A stretch of 47,422 nucleotides of DNA from Chlamydiota bacterium (GTDB taxonomy: Bacteria; Chlamydiota; Chlamydiia; Chlamydiales; Rhabdochlamydiaceae): assembly GCA_013288075.1 (NCBI GenBank), contig JABDCQ010000008.1, positions 1-47,422 of the forward strand, written 5' to 3'. Shown piece by piece: positions 32,827 through 41,677 of this stretch. A program made the position numbers and the translations under genes. How positions within the stretch are numbered: the first letter of the stretch is position 1; each line of letters starts with the position of its first letter. The notes beneath the pieces are model-generated. The model was not told the DNA's origin. It was given only the letters and a program-made list of their open reading frames with translations, and ran no database searches.

Positions 32827-35188
32827 GCAACCTCTCCCAAATGACAAGCGCTCAGGCAATCCCGAAGCTAAAGGCCTCCTTTTACTAGGAGCATCTCTTA
32901 TTGTAATGCTTTCTTTATTTTCCTTTAAAATGCATGAATCTTCGAACCATCTTCTTGGTCTTGTAGGATATGGAATTGGCTTTGCCTTTAACTACTTTTT
33001 TGGATTAACAAGCTATCTTGTCGTTCTTTATGCAGGATGGATGGGGTGGAAACTGCTATGCGAACAAAAAATTGGAGGGGCTACTTTAAAGAATTTCTAT
33101 TTTTCTCTTTTTATTATTTCGGTCTCTCTTCTTTTAAATGTCATTGCGGAAATGGGAATTGCGCCCCCAAAACTTCTTAGCGCTAAATTATATACCGAAT
33201 CTATCTCTTTGGATTTGCCCTATCCTCACCATTATATCAGATACAATTTAGGGGGAGTGCCAAGCTACTTTTTTTATAGAGACCTTCCCACATTGAATTT
33301 ACAAAGGATGCTTAGCGACATAGGAATTCTGATTACCTTTTCTATTACAGCTGCTGTTTCCTTTTTACTTCTTACAAATACCAAAATCGCCCCCCTCGTT
33401 CTCTCTTTAAAAAAAGCTCCTCTTCTAGCAAAAACCCTCGCAAACAAATGGAATACTACCCCCATAGAAGAAAAAGAAGAATTAGAGAGCTCTCAAACTA
33501 AAAGTTATGAAGAAATTGAAAGCAGCTTATCAAAAAAACTTCCCACGCCTATTTATTCTCCAAGCTTTAGCGAAAAATTCGTAAGGCCCCAAGTTGGCCC
33601 AAAAAATCCTATAGAAACAAAAATTAATTCGTTTCAAGAACCAAAAAAAGAAGAGACTTCCGGTACAAAAAAAGAAAAAGCCCTAGCCTCTCAAAGGGTC
33701 TATAATGGAGATTTTGCTCAGTACAGACTCCCCCCTCTTTCTCTTTTATCTAACCCTAAAAAAGTCGACCATCCCTCCCTAAAAAAAGAGCTTAGAAAAC
33801 AAGCCGAAATTTTAGAAGAAACGCTTCTTAGTTTTGGAATAGAGGCAAAAGTCGGAGAAATACACTCAGGGCCTACAATCACCTCTTTTGAAGTGCACCC
33901 CTCTATTGGAGTGAAAGTCCAAAAGATTACAGCTCTTGAAAATGACATCGCGCTTAATCTACAAGCTAAATCTATAAGAATTATTGCTCCTATCCCAGGT
34001 AAAGCGGCAGTCGGCATTGAAACACCTTCTTTATATCCTCAAGAAGTCAGCTTTAAAGAAATGCTTATAAATTATCAGCAAGGGAATAGGAAACTTCAGA
34101 TCCCCGTCATTCTTGGAAAAACAGTGACAGGAGAAAATGTCATTAGCGACCTTGCAAAAATGCCTCACTGCATCATTGCAGGAGCTACAGGCTCGGGTAA
34201 ATCGGTATGTATCAACACGCTCATCATGTCCATTCTTATGAATGCTAGACCTGATGAAATTAAGCTCATCATGATCGACCCTAAAAAAGTGGAGCTCACT
34301 CCTTATACGGCGCTTCCTCATATGATTGCTCCTGTTATTACAGAAGCACACGGCGCCTATGCAGCGCTTAGCTGGCTTGTTAAAGAGATGCAAGTGCGCT
34401 ACGAAATTTTAAAACAGCTCGGCTTAAGAAATATTACGGCCTTTAATAATAGAGTGCCGAATAAAGAACTAGAAGGCTCGCTTAGCACCCCTGTACCAGA
34501 AAGGATGTATGCCATTGTGGCCATTATCGATGAATTTGCCGATTTAATGATGGTTTCAAGCACCGATTTAGAAACGCCCATTGCACGTATTGCCCAAATG
34601 GCAAGAGCTGTAGGAATCCATCTTGTCCTTGCAACGCAGCGCCCTTCAAGAGAAGTGATTACAGGGCTTATTAAAGCAAACTTCCCCACACGTATTGCCT
34701 TTAAAGTAGCTAGTAGAGTGAACTCCCAAATCATTTTAGATGAAAATGGCGCAGATAGCCTTCTTGGCAATGGCGACATGCTTTTCCTTCCTCCTGGTAG
34801 CTCTCATCTTGTGAGAGCCCAAGGAGCCTATATTAGCGATGAAGAGATCAATCGCATCGTTTCCTTTATTAGCGATCAGGCCCCTGCTAACTACCTTATT
34901 TCTTCTTTTGACCATATGAAAAAAGAAGATCTAGCAATGAATGAAGGGCTCGAGGATGCACCGAAAGATAGCTTGTATGACCAAGCTCACGCAATTGTTG
35001 TAGAAACCCAAACAGCTTCTACAACTTACCTTCAAAGAAAACTCAAAATTGGCTACGCAAGAGCCGCCTCCCTCATGGACGAACTAGAAGCCAAAGGCGT
35101 CATCGGCCCCCAAGAAGGCAGCAAACCCCGCCGCGTCTTCTCTTCCTCAAGCATCCCCACCAAAGAAGAACCACAGACTGAAGAATAG
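32819..35188 (+). CDS. ftsK: DNA translocase FtsK
   Basis: FtsK, 789 residues, moves DNA through the closing septum and helps resolve chromosome dimers. Four membrane helices lie within residues 15-195. A linker of about 110 residues rich in Ser, Pro and Lys follows, shorter than in E. coli. The motor has Walker A IAGATGSGKSVCINTLIMSI near 459-478, Walker B YAIVAIIDEFADLMMVSS, and VLATQRPSREVITGLIKANF. The gamma winged-helix domain that reads KOPS sites is at the end (TYLQRKLKIGYARAASLMDE). In C. trachomatis ftsK, a YycJ-type hydrolase and the SET gene are neighbours (CT737-739, from memory); here they are spread over 10 kb. The last 150 bases are very C-rich. Confidence 0.97.
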   Translation: MAKQPLPNDKRSGNPEAKGLLLLGASLIVMLSLFSFKMHESSNHLLGLVGYGIGFAFNYFFGLTSYLVVLYAGWMGWKLLCEQKIGGATLKNFYFSLFIISVSLLLNVIAEMGIAPPKLLSAKLYTESISLDLPYPHHYIRYNLGGVPSYFFYRDLPTLNLQRMLSDIGILITFSITAAVSFLLLTNTKIAPLVLSLKKAPLLAKTLANKWNTTPIEEKEELESSQTKSYEEIESSLSKKLPTPIYSPSFSEKFVRPQVGPKNPIETKINSFQEPKKEETSGTKKEKALASQRVYNGDFAQYRLPPLSLLSNPKKVDHPSLKKELRKQAEILEETLLSFGIEAKVGEIHSGPTITSFEVHPSIGVKVQKITALENDIALNLQAKSIRIIAPIPGKAAVGIETPSLYPQEVSFKEMLINYQQGNRKLQIPVILGKTVTGENVISDLAKMPHCIIAGATGSGKSVCINTLIMSILMNARPDEIKLIMIDPKKVELTPYTALPHMIAPVITEAHGAYAALSWLVKEMQVRYEILKQLGLRNITAFNNRVPNKELEGSLSTPVPERMYAIVAIIDEFADLMMVSSTDLETPIARIAQMARAVGIHLVLATQRPSREVITGLIKANFPTRIAFKVASRVNSQIILDENGADSLLGNGDMLFLPPGSSHLVRAQGAYISDEEINRIVSFISDQAPANYLISSFDHMKKEDLAMNEGLEDAPKDSLYDQAHAIVVETQTASTTYLQRKLKIGYARAASLMDELEAKGVIGPQEGSKPRRVFSSSSIPTKEEPQTEE

Positions 35189-35195
35189 AACAATC

Positions 35196-35372
35196 AACAA
35201 AGAGGGTAAATTTTTTCTCTCTCTCCTCTTCCTCTGTGGTTTCTTCCCTCTGTGGTTTAATTCTTCGCTAACACTAGAGATCCAAAAGACTTGCATTTTT
35301 TTAACCACAGAAGACTTGAAACCACAGAGGAAGAGGGAGAGGAAGAGAGGGGAAAAATTTACTCTCTTTGTT
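35196..35372. repeat. Family A inverted repeat, copy 6
   Basis: Bounded by AACAAAGAG (35196) and CTCTTTGTT (to 35372). The inner block is CTTCCC at left, but the right arm carries the complement of CAAGTCTT, so the two arms come from different variants. The core TTCTTCGCTAACACTAGAG ... AAAAGACTTGCA is the same orientation as copy 8. It lies between ftsK and the next plus-strand gene. Confidence 0.95.
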
Positions 35373-35422
35373 CTTGAGGGGATTTAGTTGGCAAAAAAAT
35401 GTTTAAGTAGTATCTAGAAGGA

Positions 35423-36745
35423 ATGGCAAAAAAAAGAATTCTTATCGTCGATGCATTAGGTGACATTGCATCTCCTATAGAGCAGTTTTCGCAGGCAAAA
35501 AAATATGATTTTGCAAGCGTGAAAACAGGAGATGAGTGCCTAAAAAAAATCGAGACATTCAAACCCGATCTGATTGTTTCTGAGCTTTTCCTCTCAGATA
35601 GTAACGCTATTGAAATCTTAAAGCAGATAAAGCAAACAAGCTTTGGCAAAGAAATTGGGATGATTATTCTCTCTAACTACCCCATGATTCAAAACCATCA
35701 TGCAGCTGTTACAGCTGGAGTTAAGTACTTTTTACTCAAGCCATTTAAAGTCTCTTTTATTTTCCAACTTTTCAATCGCTATTTTTTAGGCACATTAAAT
35801 CCCGATCCTTTTTCTTTCCCCTCTTATTTTAAAAAACCTCAAGAAAAACAACCCGAACCTCCAACTAGCAATACTTACATTAAATTTTGGGGAACAAGAG
35901 GCTCTACCTCCATTGCAGGAACAGAATATGTACGCTTTGGAGGCAATAGCTCTTGTTTAGAAATCAAAGATGATAAAACGCTTGTTATCATCGATGCAGG
36001 GACAGGCATAAGAGAGCTTGGGAAGCTCATTCCCAAAACGCACAAAAAAATTGATCTTCTTCTTGGTCACACCCACCTAGATCATGTGGTAGGATTCCCT
36101 TTTTTCGACCCTCTCTATGATCCTGAATGCCATATCGTTATTTGGAGCCCTATTGGATTTGAAAAAACCGGGAAAGAATTTTTCAAAGAACTTTTAGATT
36201 ACTCGTTATTCCCTGTAAGAATCGAAGATATCCAAGCAAAGCTTACCTTTAAAGAACTCTTGCCTGGCACGCCGCTGCAATTTGGGAAAATAAAAATTTC
36301 TACGCATTACACGTGCCATCCGGGGCCTACATTAGGCTTTAAAATTCAGGTAGGCAAGACAACGTTTGGATATATAACAGATAATGAAGTCTTTATGGGA
36401 TATCTTGGCCATCCAGGTAAAATCCATAAGAATCACGAAAGCCTTATGCAATACAAAAGCTTATTCGATTTTCTAGAAGGATGTGACTTCCTTGTGCATG
36501 AAGCGCAATATACACCTATGGAATATTTAGCTAAAATGGGATGGGGCCACTCCTCTATGTCTAATGCCACCATTCTTGTAAAACACTTAGGCGTTAAAAA
36601 ATGGTATGTGACCCACCACGATCCTTCTCATACCGATGAAGACCTCATCAAAAAACACCTATTCCACAAAAAACTTTTAGAAGAATGCAAATGCGACTGC
36701 TCCGTCAGCATGGCCTTCGATAGCCTCACCATCCCCCTCCCTTGA
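35423..36745 (+). CDS. Pseudo-receiver domain fused to a metallo-beta-lactamase-fold hydrolase
   Basis: A 440-residue two-domain protein. Residues 3-125 have the response-regulator receiver fold (KRILIVDALGD at the first strand, SNYPM at the fourth, LLKPFKV with the conserved Lys106). However, the phospho-acceptor position is Glu54 (LIVSELFLSD) instead of Asp, a change that often mimics the phosphorylated state. Residues 150-440 are a metallo-beta-lactamase fold with the metal motif H216-T-H218-L-D220-H221 and later His residues (THYTCHPGPT, HEAQYTPMEY, GWGHSS, VTHHDPSH). This resembles PDE1/RNase Z-type hydrolases that may cut cyclic nucleotides. Substrate unknown. It could be a constitutively on enzyme. 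Confidence 0.85.
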   Translation: MAKKRILIVDALGDIASPIEQFSQAKKYDFASVKTGDECLKKIETFKPDLIVSELFLSDSNAIEILKQIKQTSFGKEIGMIILSNYPMIQNHHAAVTAGVKYFLLKPFKVSFIFQLFNRYFLGTLNPDPFSFPSYFKKPQEKQPEPPTSNTYIKFWGTRGSTSIAGTEYVRFGGNSSCLEIKDDKTLVIIDAGTGIRELGKLIPKTHKKIDLLLGHTHLDHVVGFPFFDPLYDPECHIVIWSPIGFEKTGKEFFKELLDYSLFPVRIEDIQAKLTFKELLPGTPLQFGKIKISTHYTCHPGPTLGFKIQVGKTTFGYITDNEVFMGYLGHPGKIHKNHESLMQYKSLFDFLEGCDFLVHEAQYTPMEYLAKMGWGHSSMSNATILVKHLGVKKWYVTHHDPSHTDEDLIKKHLFHKKLLEECKCDCSVSMAFDSLTIPLP

Positions 36746-36751
36746 AGGATG

Positions 36752-36915
36752 AACAAAGAGAGTTTTTTCTCTTCTCTTTCCCCCCTCTGTGGTTTCTTGT
36801 CTCTGTGGTTAAAAAAAATGCAAGTCTTTTGGATCTCTGGTGTTAGCGAAGATTAAACCACAGAGACAAGAAACCACAGAGGGGGGAAAGAGAAGAGAAA
36901 AAACCGCTCTCTGTT
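36752..36915. repeat. Family A inverted repeat, copy 7 (core in inverted orientation)
   Basis: Bounded by AACAAAGAG (36752-36760) and CTCTCTGTT (36907-36915). The core AAATGCAAGTCTTTTGGATC ... GTTAGCGAAGAT is the reverse complement of the core in copies 6 and 8. The right edge runs into the aroDE stop codon (TTA, 36914-36916). The element sits between two convergent genes. Confidence 0.95.
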
Positions 36916-38212
36916 AAACTTCTTTCTTAAACCATAGGGCGCGCTGGAGCTCGGCTTGTTTCTTGAACATTTCTATGCCGTAGATTTTATGGGTGGCGTA
37001 GGAGAGCAAAGATTTTGCATGGGGGACTGTCTTGGTGTCCATGACAATTGCTGAAGGCAGGATATACTTTGGATCAATGGGTAAAGGCTCTGGGGTGCAA
37101 TTAATCAAGATGTCATAGCCAGTAAAAGCTATCTCTTCCATTTTACTTAAGCTTAAAGCAATGCGGTTAGGTGTTCGGTTTAGAAGGGTCACTAGGGCCC
37201 CTTTTTGTTTAGCCACATAAGCAATGGCTTTAGCAGCCCCCCCTGCCCCTATGATGATGATTTTTTTGTTAGAAATAGAGGTTTTTTCTTCAAGAGCATT
37301 AATAGCTCCTATTCCATCTGTATTTAGCCCAAGGATCTTTCCTTCTTGAAAAGAGAGCGTATTAACAGCTCCTATAGGATTTATTTCCTCTACAAAGGGG
37401 ATGACAGCTTCTTTTAAAGGCATTGTCACACTAAGGCCACAAAAAGGGATTTTCTTAATTAAAAGAAAAAACTCTTCAAGCTCACTTGGCAAAATAGCCA
37501 TTTTGATATAGAGAGCGTTTAACCCAAGCTTTCTAATCTCCTCGTTATGAGTAAGGTGTCCAATGCTCTCTCTAACAGGATTGCCAATTAAGCCATAAAG
37601 AGAAGTTTCTCTATTTAAAGAATGGTAATGATAAATGTCTTTAAGCTCTTTTAAAGAAAGTTGCCCGGGAGCTAAAGCTTCTTCATAAAAAGCGTAGTTA
37701 ATGGGGGACCCAAAAACAGGTGCCAAAATGCGCGTTATCTGCCCCATTTCTCCCATGCAAAGGCCTATGATTTGATGCTCTTTTACAAAGGCAAGCATCC
37801 GCAGTGCATCTAAAGTACTCTTAGCCATACACGCTATTTTGTATGTATGGACTCCCTGAATATGCATCTTTCTAAAAACAGCCTCTAAATCTTTAGGCGT
37901 TTCTTCAAAGTTATGGTAAGAAGAGATAATTTTTATATCTGGATAAGAAGAAAGAATCTTTTTAAAAAAAGCTGGATCTCTATCCCATTCCAAATCTAAA
38001 TACTCTGGCTTCAACAGAATAAGCTTTTCAATAAGCTCTTCTTGAAACGTTTTTCTCAAAGTAAAGATCACCGGAATAGAAAGCGTATTTAAAGTTTCTC
38101 TTAGGGCTTCAAAATCTATGCAATCAAAGCAATCGAATCTAAACTCTAGCCCATCCGCTAAATCTTTAGCGCGCATTGCCTCTTTTAAACTTTTTACCAC
38201 ACAAAATAACAT
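36914..38212 (-). CDS. aroDE: Fused 3-dehydroquinate dehydratase (type I) / shikimate dehydrogenase
   Basis: A 432-residue bifunctional enzyme for steps three and four of the shikimate pathway towards aromatic amino acids and folate. Residues 1-205 are the type I dehydratase, with IKIISSYHNFEETP holding a conserved His and TYKIACMAKS the Schiff-base Lys. Residues 210-432 are the dehydrogenase: GLIGNPVRESIGHLTHNEEI, LSVTMPLKEAVIPFVEE with the catalytic Lys, LNTDGIGAINAL and the NADP loop IIIGAGGAAKAIAYVA then LLNRTP. The fusion is typical of chlamydiae (CT370) and of plants. It is followed downstream by family A copy 7 and preceded directly by the YycJ-like gene. Confidence 0.95.
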   Translation of the reverse strand: MLFCVVKSLKEAMRAKDLADGLEFRFDCFDCIDFEALRETLNTLSIPVIFTLRKTFQEELIEKLILLKPEYLDLEWDRDPAFFKKILSSYPDIKIISSYHNFEETPKDLEAVFRKMHIQGVHTYKIACMAKSTLDALRMLAFVKEHQIIGLCMGEMGQITRILAPVFGSPINYAFYEEALAPGQLSLKELKDIYHYHSLNRETSLYGLIGNPVRESIGHLTHNEEIRKLGLNALYIKMAILPSELEEFFLLIKKIPFCGLSVTMPLKEAVIPFVEEINPIGAVNTLSFQEGKILGLNTDGIGAINALEEKTSISNKKIIIIGAGGAAKAIAYVAKQKGALVTLLNRTPNRIALSLSKMEEIAFTGYDILINCTPEPLPIDPKYILPSAIVMDTKTVPHAKSLLSYATHKIYGIEMFKKQAELQRALWFKKEV

Positions 38213-39013
38213 CTATACCACTTGTGCAGTTTCAAAAATAATGGGCCGGCTTACTTTGTCTTGGTAGGCAATAGAGACCTCTACAGATTTACCTTCGCTC
38301 AAAAGTTTTTCCGTTATAATTTTTAAGGCCAAATCAGGGGAATTGCATTCCGAAGAAAGGTGTGCCAAATGCACATGTTTCAACCCTTCATGGTAAACAT
38401 AAGAAAGAAGCTCTGCACAATCTGCATTAGAAAGATGTCCTTGCCGGCTTAAAACGCGTTGTTTGTATACAAGAGGGCGAGCGCACGCATGAACCATAGA
38501 AGGCTCATGATTGGCCTCTAAATACAAATAATCGCAAAGCTGCAACGCATTTTTCACAAGCGTTGTTGCAAAACCTAAATCTGCACAAAATCCTAATTTG
38601 CGCCCTTCGCATTTAATGGTAAAGGCAACAGGATCCAAAGTATCGTGTTGAATAGAGAAAGGGTGAATCTCCAAATCGCCAAAAGTAAATGTCTCTCCAG
38701 TAGAAAAGATTTTAAATTTAAGACGTTCATTTAACACATCGCAAATACCCCTTGCGGTATCGCTATTTGCAAAAACAGGAATTCCCCATTTGGCGCACAT
38801 AGTTGAAAGTCCTCTTACGTGATCAGAATGCTCGTGCGTGATAAGCACAGCTTCAATCTCTTCTAGAGAAACTCCAATTTCATTTAGTTTTGCAGCTATA
38901 GTTTTAACACTAAGGCCAGCATCGATAAGGATTTTTGTCTTTGTAGAGCCTACATAAATACAATTACCTTTAGAACCAGAAGCGAGGGGACAAAATCCAA
39001 TCATGAATCTCAC
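38213..39013 (-). CDS. YycJ/WalJ-like metallo-beta-lactamase-fold hydrolase
   Basis: A 266-residue hydrolase of the YycJ/WalJ type, thought to act as a DNA or nucleic acid exonuclease. LASGSKGNCIYVGSTKTKIL at the N-terminus, ILIDAGLSVKTI, and the metal motif VLITHEHSDHVRGL are family marks; later metal ligands are in LEANHEPSM and AHLSSECNS. The longest form starts at GTG 39013; ATG at 39004 is nearly as likely. It ends one base before the aroDE start, so the two form an operon. In Chlamydia the relative (CT738, from memory) is next to ftsK. Confidence 0.9.
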   Translation of the reverse strand: MRFMIGFCPLASGSKGNCIYVGSTKTKILIDAGLSVKTIAAKLNEIGVSLEEIEAVLITHEHSDHVRGLSTMCAKWGIPVFANSDTARGICDVLNERLKFKIFSTGETFTFGDLEIHPFSIQHDTLDPVAFTIKCEGRKLGFCADLGFATTLVKNALQLCDYLYLEANHEPSMVHACARPLVYKQRVLSRQGHLSNADCAELLSYVYHEGLKHVHLAHLSSECNSPDLALKIITEKLLSEGKSVEVSIAYQDKVSRPIIFETAQVV

Positions 39014-39086
39014 ATAGAAAAATTTCCCATTCTTTTACCATTACACACAATTTTTCTTCCAAATACAAATTTTTTAAATTTTTTTG

Positions 39087-39115
39087 TTGACAATGTGTTT
39101 TGTATTTTCTAAATA
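39087..39115 (+). promoter_or_regulatory. Likely promoter of the 119-residue unknown gene
   Basis: A perfect TTGACA (39087-39092) and TAAATA (39110-39115) are separated by 17 bases. An in-frame ATG at 39100 falls between the two boxes and so cannot be the start, which supports ATG 39139 with its GCAGGAG ribosome site. Confidence 0.65.
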
Positions 39116-39138
39116 GAGTTTATAAGCAGGAGATTTTT

Positions 39139-39498
39139 ATGAAGAAGTCAAGTCAAGAAATATTAAACGATATAGATTCTACATTGGATCAATTGATCCA
39201 CAATGCAGAGCTTGTAAAGAAAGTCTCTCTTACAGCCCTTTTAGAAAATGAAATAGAAGCTCTTCAAAAAACACAAGAGAGTTTGCTCGCAAGACTAGTT
39301 TCCATGAACGAGCTTATATCTCCTGAAGAAAGAAAAAAAATCAAAGACAAAAAAGATCACCAAAAAAACCTGAAGCAAAAAGTCTCTTCCTTTAGCAAAT
39401 TAAATAACCGCTTTATGAAGAACATGGCCTCAACGTTTGGCATAAAGAAAAGAAAAAAAATCCCTTTCTCCAGATCAAAAAAAGCAAAAGCTTCCTAA
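39139..39498 (+). CDS. Hypothetical coiled-coil protein with basic tail
   Basis: A 119-residue protein I do not recognise. Residues 1-65 are helical with a heptad-like pattern (ILNDIDSTLDQLIHNAEL), probably coiled coil. The last 45 residues are very Lys-rich (GIKKRKKIPFSRSKKAKAS) and could bind nucleic acid or membrane. No signal peptide. The start at 39139 is set by GCAGGAG eight bases upstream and by the promoter at 39087-39115. It is a single-gene unit ending 20 bases before family B copy 2, where it converges with the fused E1 gene. Confidence 0.65.
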   Translation: MKKSSQEILNDIDSTLDQLIHNAELVKKVSLTALLENEIEALQKTQESLLARLVSMNELISPEERKKIKDKKDHQKNLKQKVSSFSKLNNRFMKNMASTFGIKKRKKIPFSRSKKAKAS

Positions 39499-39518
39499 CC
39501 CATCACACTCCAATCTTC

Positions 39519-39600
39519 TCGTGCCCGTGTGCGTGCCCGTGCCCTTGCCCGAATGGGTTAATCAACTCGGGCAAGGGCACGGGCACGCACACGGGCACGA
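39519..39600. repeat. Family B GC-rich inverted repeat, copy 2 (perfect arms)
   Basis: Two perfect 34-base arms (39519-39552 and 39567-39600) starting TCGTGCCCGTGTGCGTGCCC, with a 14-base loop containing TTAAT. It sits between convergent genes. Confidence 0.96.
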
Positions 39601-39621
39601 AAAAGAGGCTTTAAGAAGTCT

Positions 39622-41673
39622 TTAGAATTTGAGGAGTTTGAGGATGCCTTCTTCTAGGTCTTTCGTTTGAGGTAAGATGGCGTCTTCAAGCTGCTTGCAG
39701 TAAGGGACAGGGGCATTTTTTCCGGTCACTCTAGCTACAGGAGCATCGAGGTAAGTGAAGCCTGCTTCGGCAATTAGAGCAGCAATCTCTGCTCCAAAAC
39801 CGCAAGTTCCCGCAGCTTCATGAGCAACTAACGCTTTACCTGTTTTCTTAATAGATGTTAAAACAGTATCCATATCTAGAGGGGCAAGAGTTCTTAAGTC
39901 AATAAGTTCTACAGAATACCCTTCCTTAGAAAGTTTTTCTGCCACTTCATTTGCCATCACAACCATCATACCATAAGCAATCACTGTAATGTCATCGCCT
40001 TGTCTTACAACTTTTGCTTTTCCAAAAGGAAGGAATTCATCTTCTTTGGGCTCTTTGCGAGCACAAAAGACGCGCTGGCGATAAAGAGCCTTATGCTCTA
40101 AAAATATCACAGGATTTGGGTCTTTAATCGCTGTTTTTAAAAGCCTTTTTGCATCGGCAGCGTTGCTTGGGATCACAACCTTTAATCCAGGGCAATGGCA
40201 AAGATAAGCTTCGATACTTTGGGAGTGGTAAGGCCCGCCTTGGATGTAGCCGCCATAAGGCATACGAATCACCACAGGGCAATTCCACTCTCCATTCGAT
40301 CTATAATGGAAACTTGCAAGTTCATTAAAAAGCTGATTGATCCCTGTCCAGTAGTAATCGGCAAATTGAATTTCTATAACAGGTTTAAAATCGTCCACTA
40401 AAGAAATACCAAGAGCCACACCAATGATTGTAGATTCAGCAAGAGGAGAATTAAAACAGCGCTCTTCTCCATACTTTGCAGTAAGGCCACGTGTAATTCC
40501 AAATACGCCCCCTTTTCCACGGGCAACATCCTGACCAAACACCACAACCTTAGGATCTTTTTGCATCTCTTCATCAAGAGCGTGATTAATTGCATCCATC
40601 ATCACAACAGCATCTGTTGAAGAACTTGCGCTCTCTTCTTCTTCAAAAAGACAAAGCTCTAAGCTTTTGTCTTCTTTAAATATTTTTGTCGCAGCGCTTT
40701 CTATAGAAGGGAAAGGAATAAGATCTGCTGCTACTGCCGCATCTTCTATATCCTGAAAGATTTTTTCTCTTTTTTCTTTTAGCTCTTCTTCAGTAACGAG
40801 CCCCATCTCTAAAAGCCATGTTTCATAGCGAGGAATAGGGTCGCGCTCTTTTTCCTCAAGAGTAATTTCCGTTTCTTTATACTTTGCAGGGTCATCACTA
40901 CTACTATGCGCTCCTATACGAGGAACTTTTGCAACAACTAAAGAAGGTCCTTGTTTTGCTCTTCCTTTATCAACAGCAGCTTTAAGCGCTTTAGAAACTT
41001 GTTCGTAGTCGCAGCCGTCGATATCATGGACTGTAAGCCCTTCATAGCCTCTTGCCATATGAACAATTGAACCGCCAGCAGTCTGATCCTTAACAGGAAC
41101 AGAAATCGCCCATCCATTGTCTTGAATAACAAAAATCACAGCTAGTTTATGCAAACAAGCAAAGTTTAACGCTTCGTGAAAATCTCCTTGAGAAGTAGCG
41201 CCATCTCCAGCAGAAACATAGACAACTTCATCCCTGCCCGCTAACTGCACACCTTTTGCAACACCCACCGCCTGCAGAAACTGAGAGCCTACACAGCTAG
41301 ATTGGCAAGGAATATGCAATTCTTTATGAGAAAAATGCTCCGGCATCATTCTACCACCGGAGTGATGAGGGACATCACGCGCTAAGAATGTGGCAAAAAG
41401 ATCGGTTAATGAGCAGCCAATTCCAATCGCAAAGGCTCTATCTCTATAATAAGGCAAGCCCCAATCTTTCCCTGGAATTAAGCTTAGCGCACTTACAGCG
41501 CCAATCATTTCATGGCCGAGCACGGATAAATGGAAAGTTCCCCCTTTGTTTTGCCTTACCAATTTAGACATCTTATCATCTGCAAAGCGTGTTGCATACA
41601 TCGCTTCCAAAACTTTAAGGCACATCTCTTTGGCATCTAACTTCACATCTGGAGAAAGTTCTACATTCATCAT
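39622..41673 (-). CDS. Fused E1 alpha-beta subunit of a 2-oxoacid dehydrogenase
   Basis: A 683-residue thiamine-diphosphate enzyme carrying both E1 subunits in one chain. Residues 1-335 are E1 alpha, with the cofactor site SAGDGATSQGDFHEALNFAC ... IQDNGWAISV. Residues 345-683 are E1 beta (FGQDVARGKGGVFGITRGL, then RMPYGGYIQGGPYHSQSIEA, ending in VARVTGKNAPVPYC). It decarboxylates pyruvate or branched-chain 2-oxoacids and feeds an E2; closest in form to the oxoisovalerate/pyruvate type that Chlamydia also has fused (CT340, from memory). Which substrate is used cannot be told. No E2 or E3 is adjacent. Its start lies four bases after the UPF0158 gene's stop. Confidence 0.93.
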   Translation of the reverse strand: MMNVELSPDVKLDAKEMCLKVLEAMYATRFADDKMSKLVRQNKGGTFHLSVLGHEMIGAVSALSLIPGKDWGLPYYRDRAFAIGIGCSLTDLFATFLARDVPHHSGGRMMPEHFSHKELHIPCQSSCVGSQFLQAVGVAKGVQLAGRDEVVYVSAGDGATSQGDFHEALNFACLHKLAVIFVIQDNGWAISVPVKDQTAGGSIVHMARGYEGLTVHDIDGCDYEQVSKALKAAVDKGRAKQGPSLVVAKVPRIGAHSSSDDPAKYKETEITLEEKERDPIPRYETWLLEMGLVTEEELKEKREKIFQDIEDAAVAADLIPFPSIESAATKIFKEDKSLELCLFEEEESASSSTDAVVMMDAINHALDEEMQKDPKVVVFGQDVARGKGGVFGITRGLTAKYGEERCFNSPLAESTIIGVALGISLVDDFKPVIEIQFADYYWTGINQLFNELASFHYRSNGEWNCPVVIRMPYGGYIQGGPYHSQSIEAYLCHCPGLKVVIPSNAADAKRLLKTAIKDPNPVIFLEHKALYRQRVFCARKEPKEDEFLPFGKAKVVRQGDDITVIAYGMMVVMANEVAEKLSKEGYSVELIDLRTLAPLDMDTVLTSIKKTGKALVAHEAAGTCGFGAEIAALIAEAGFTYLDAPVARVTGKNAPVPYCKQLEDAILPQTKDLEEGILKLLKF

Positions 41674-41677
41674 AGTT

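Noticed and set aside
39100-39138. ATG 39100 as the start of the 119-residue gene
   Set aside because: It lies between the -35 and -10 boxes of the likely promoter; ATG 39139 has a ribosome site.
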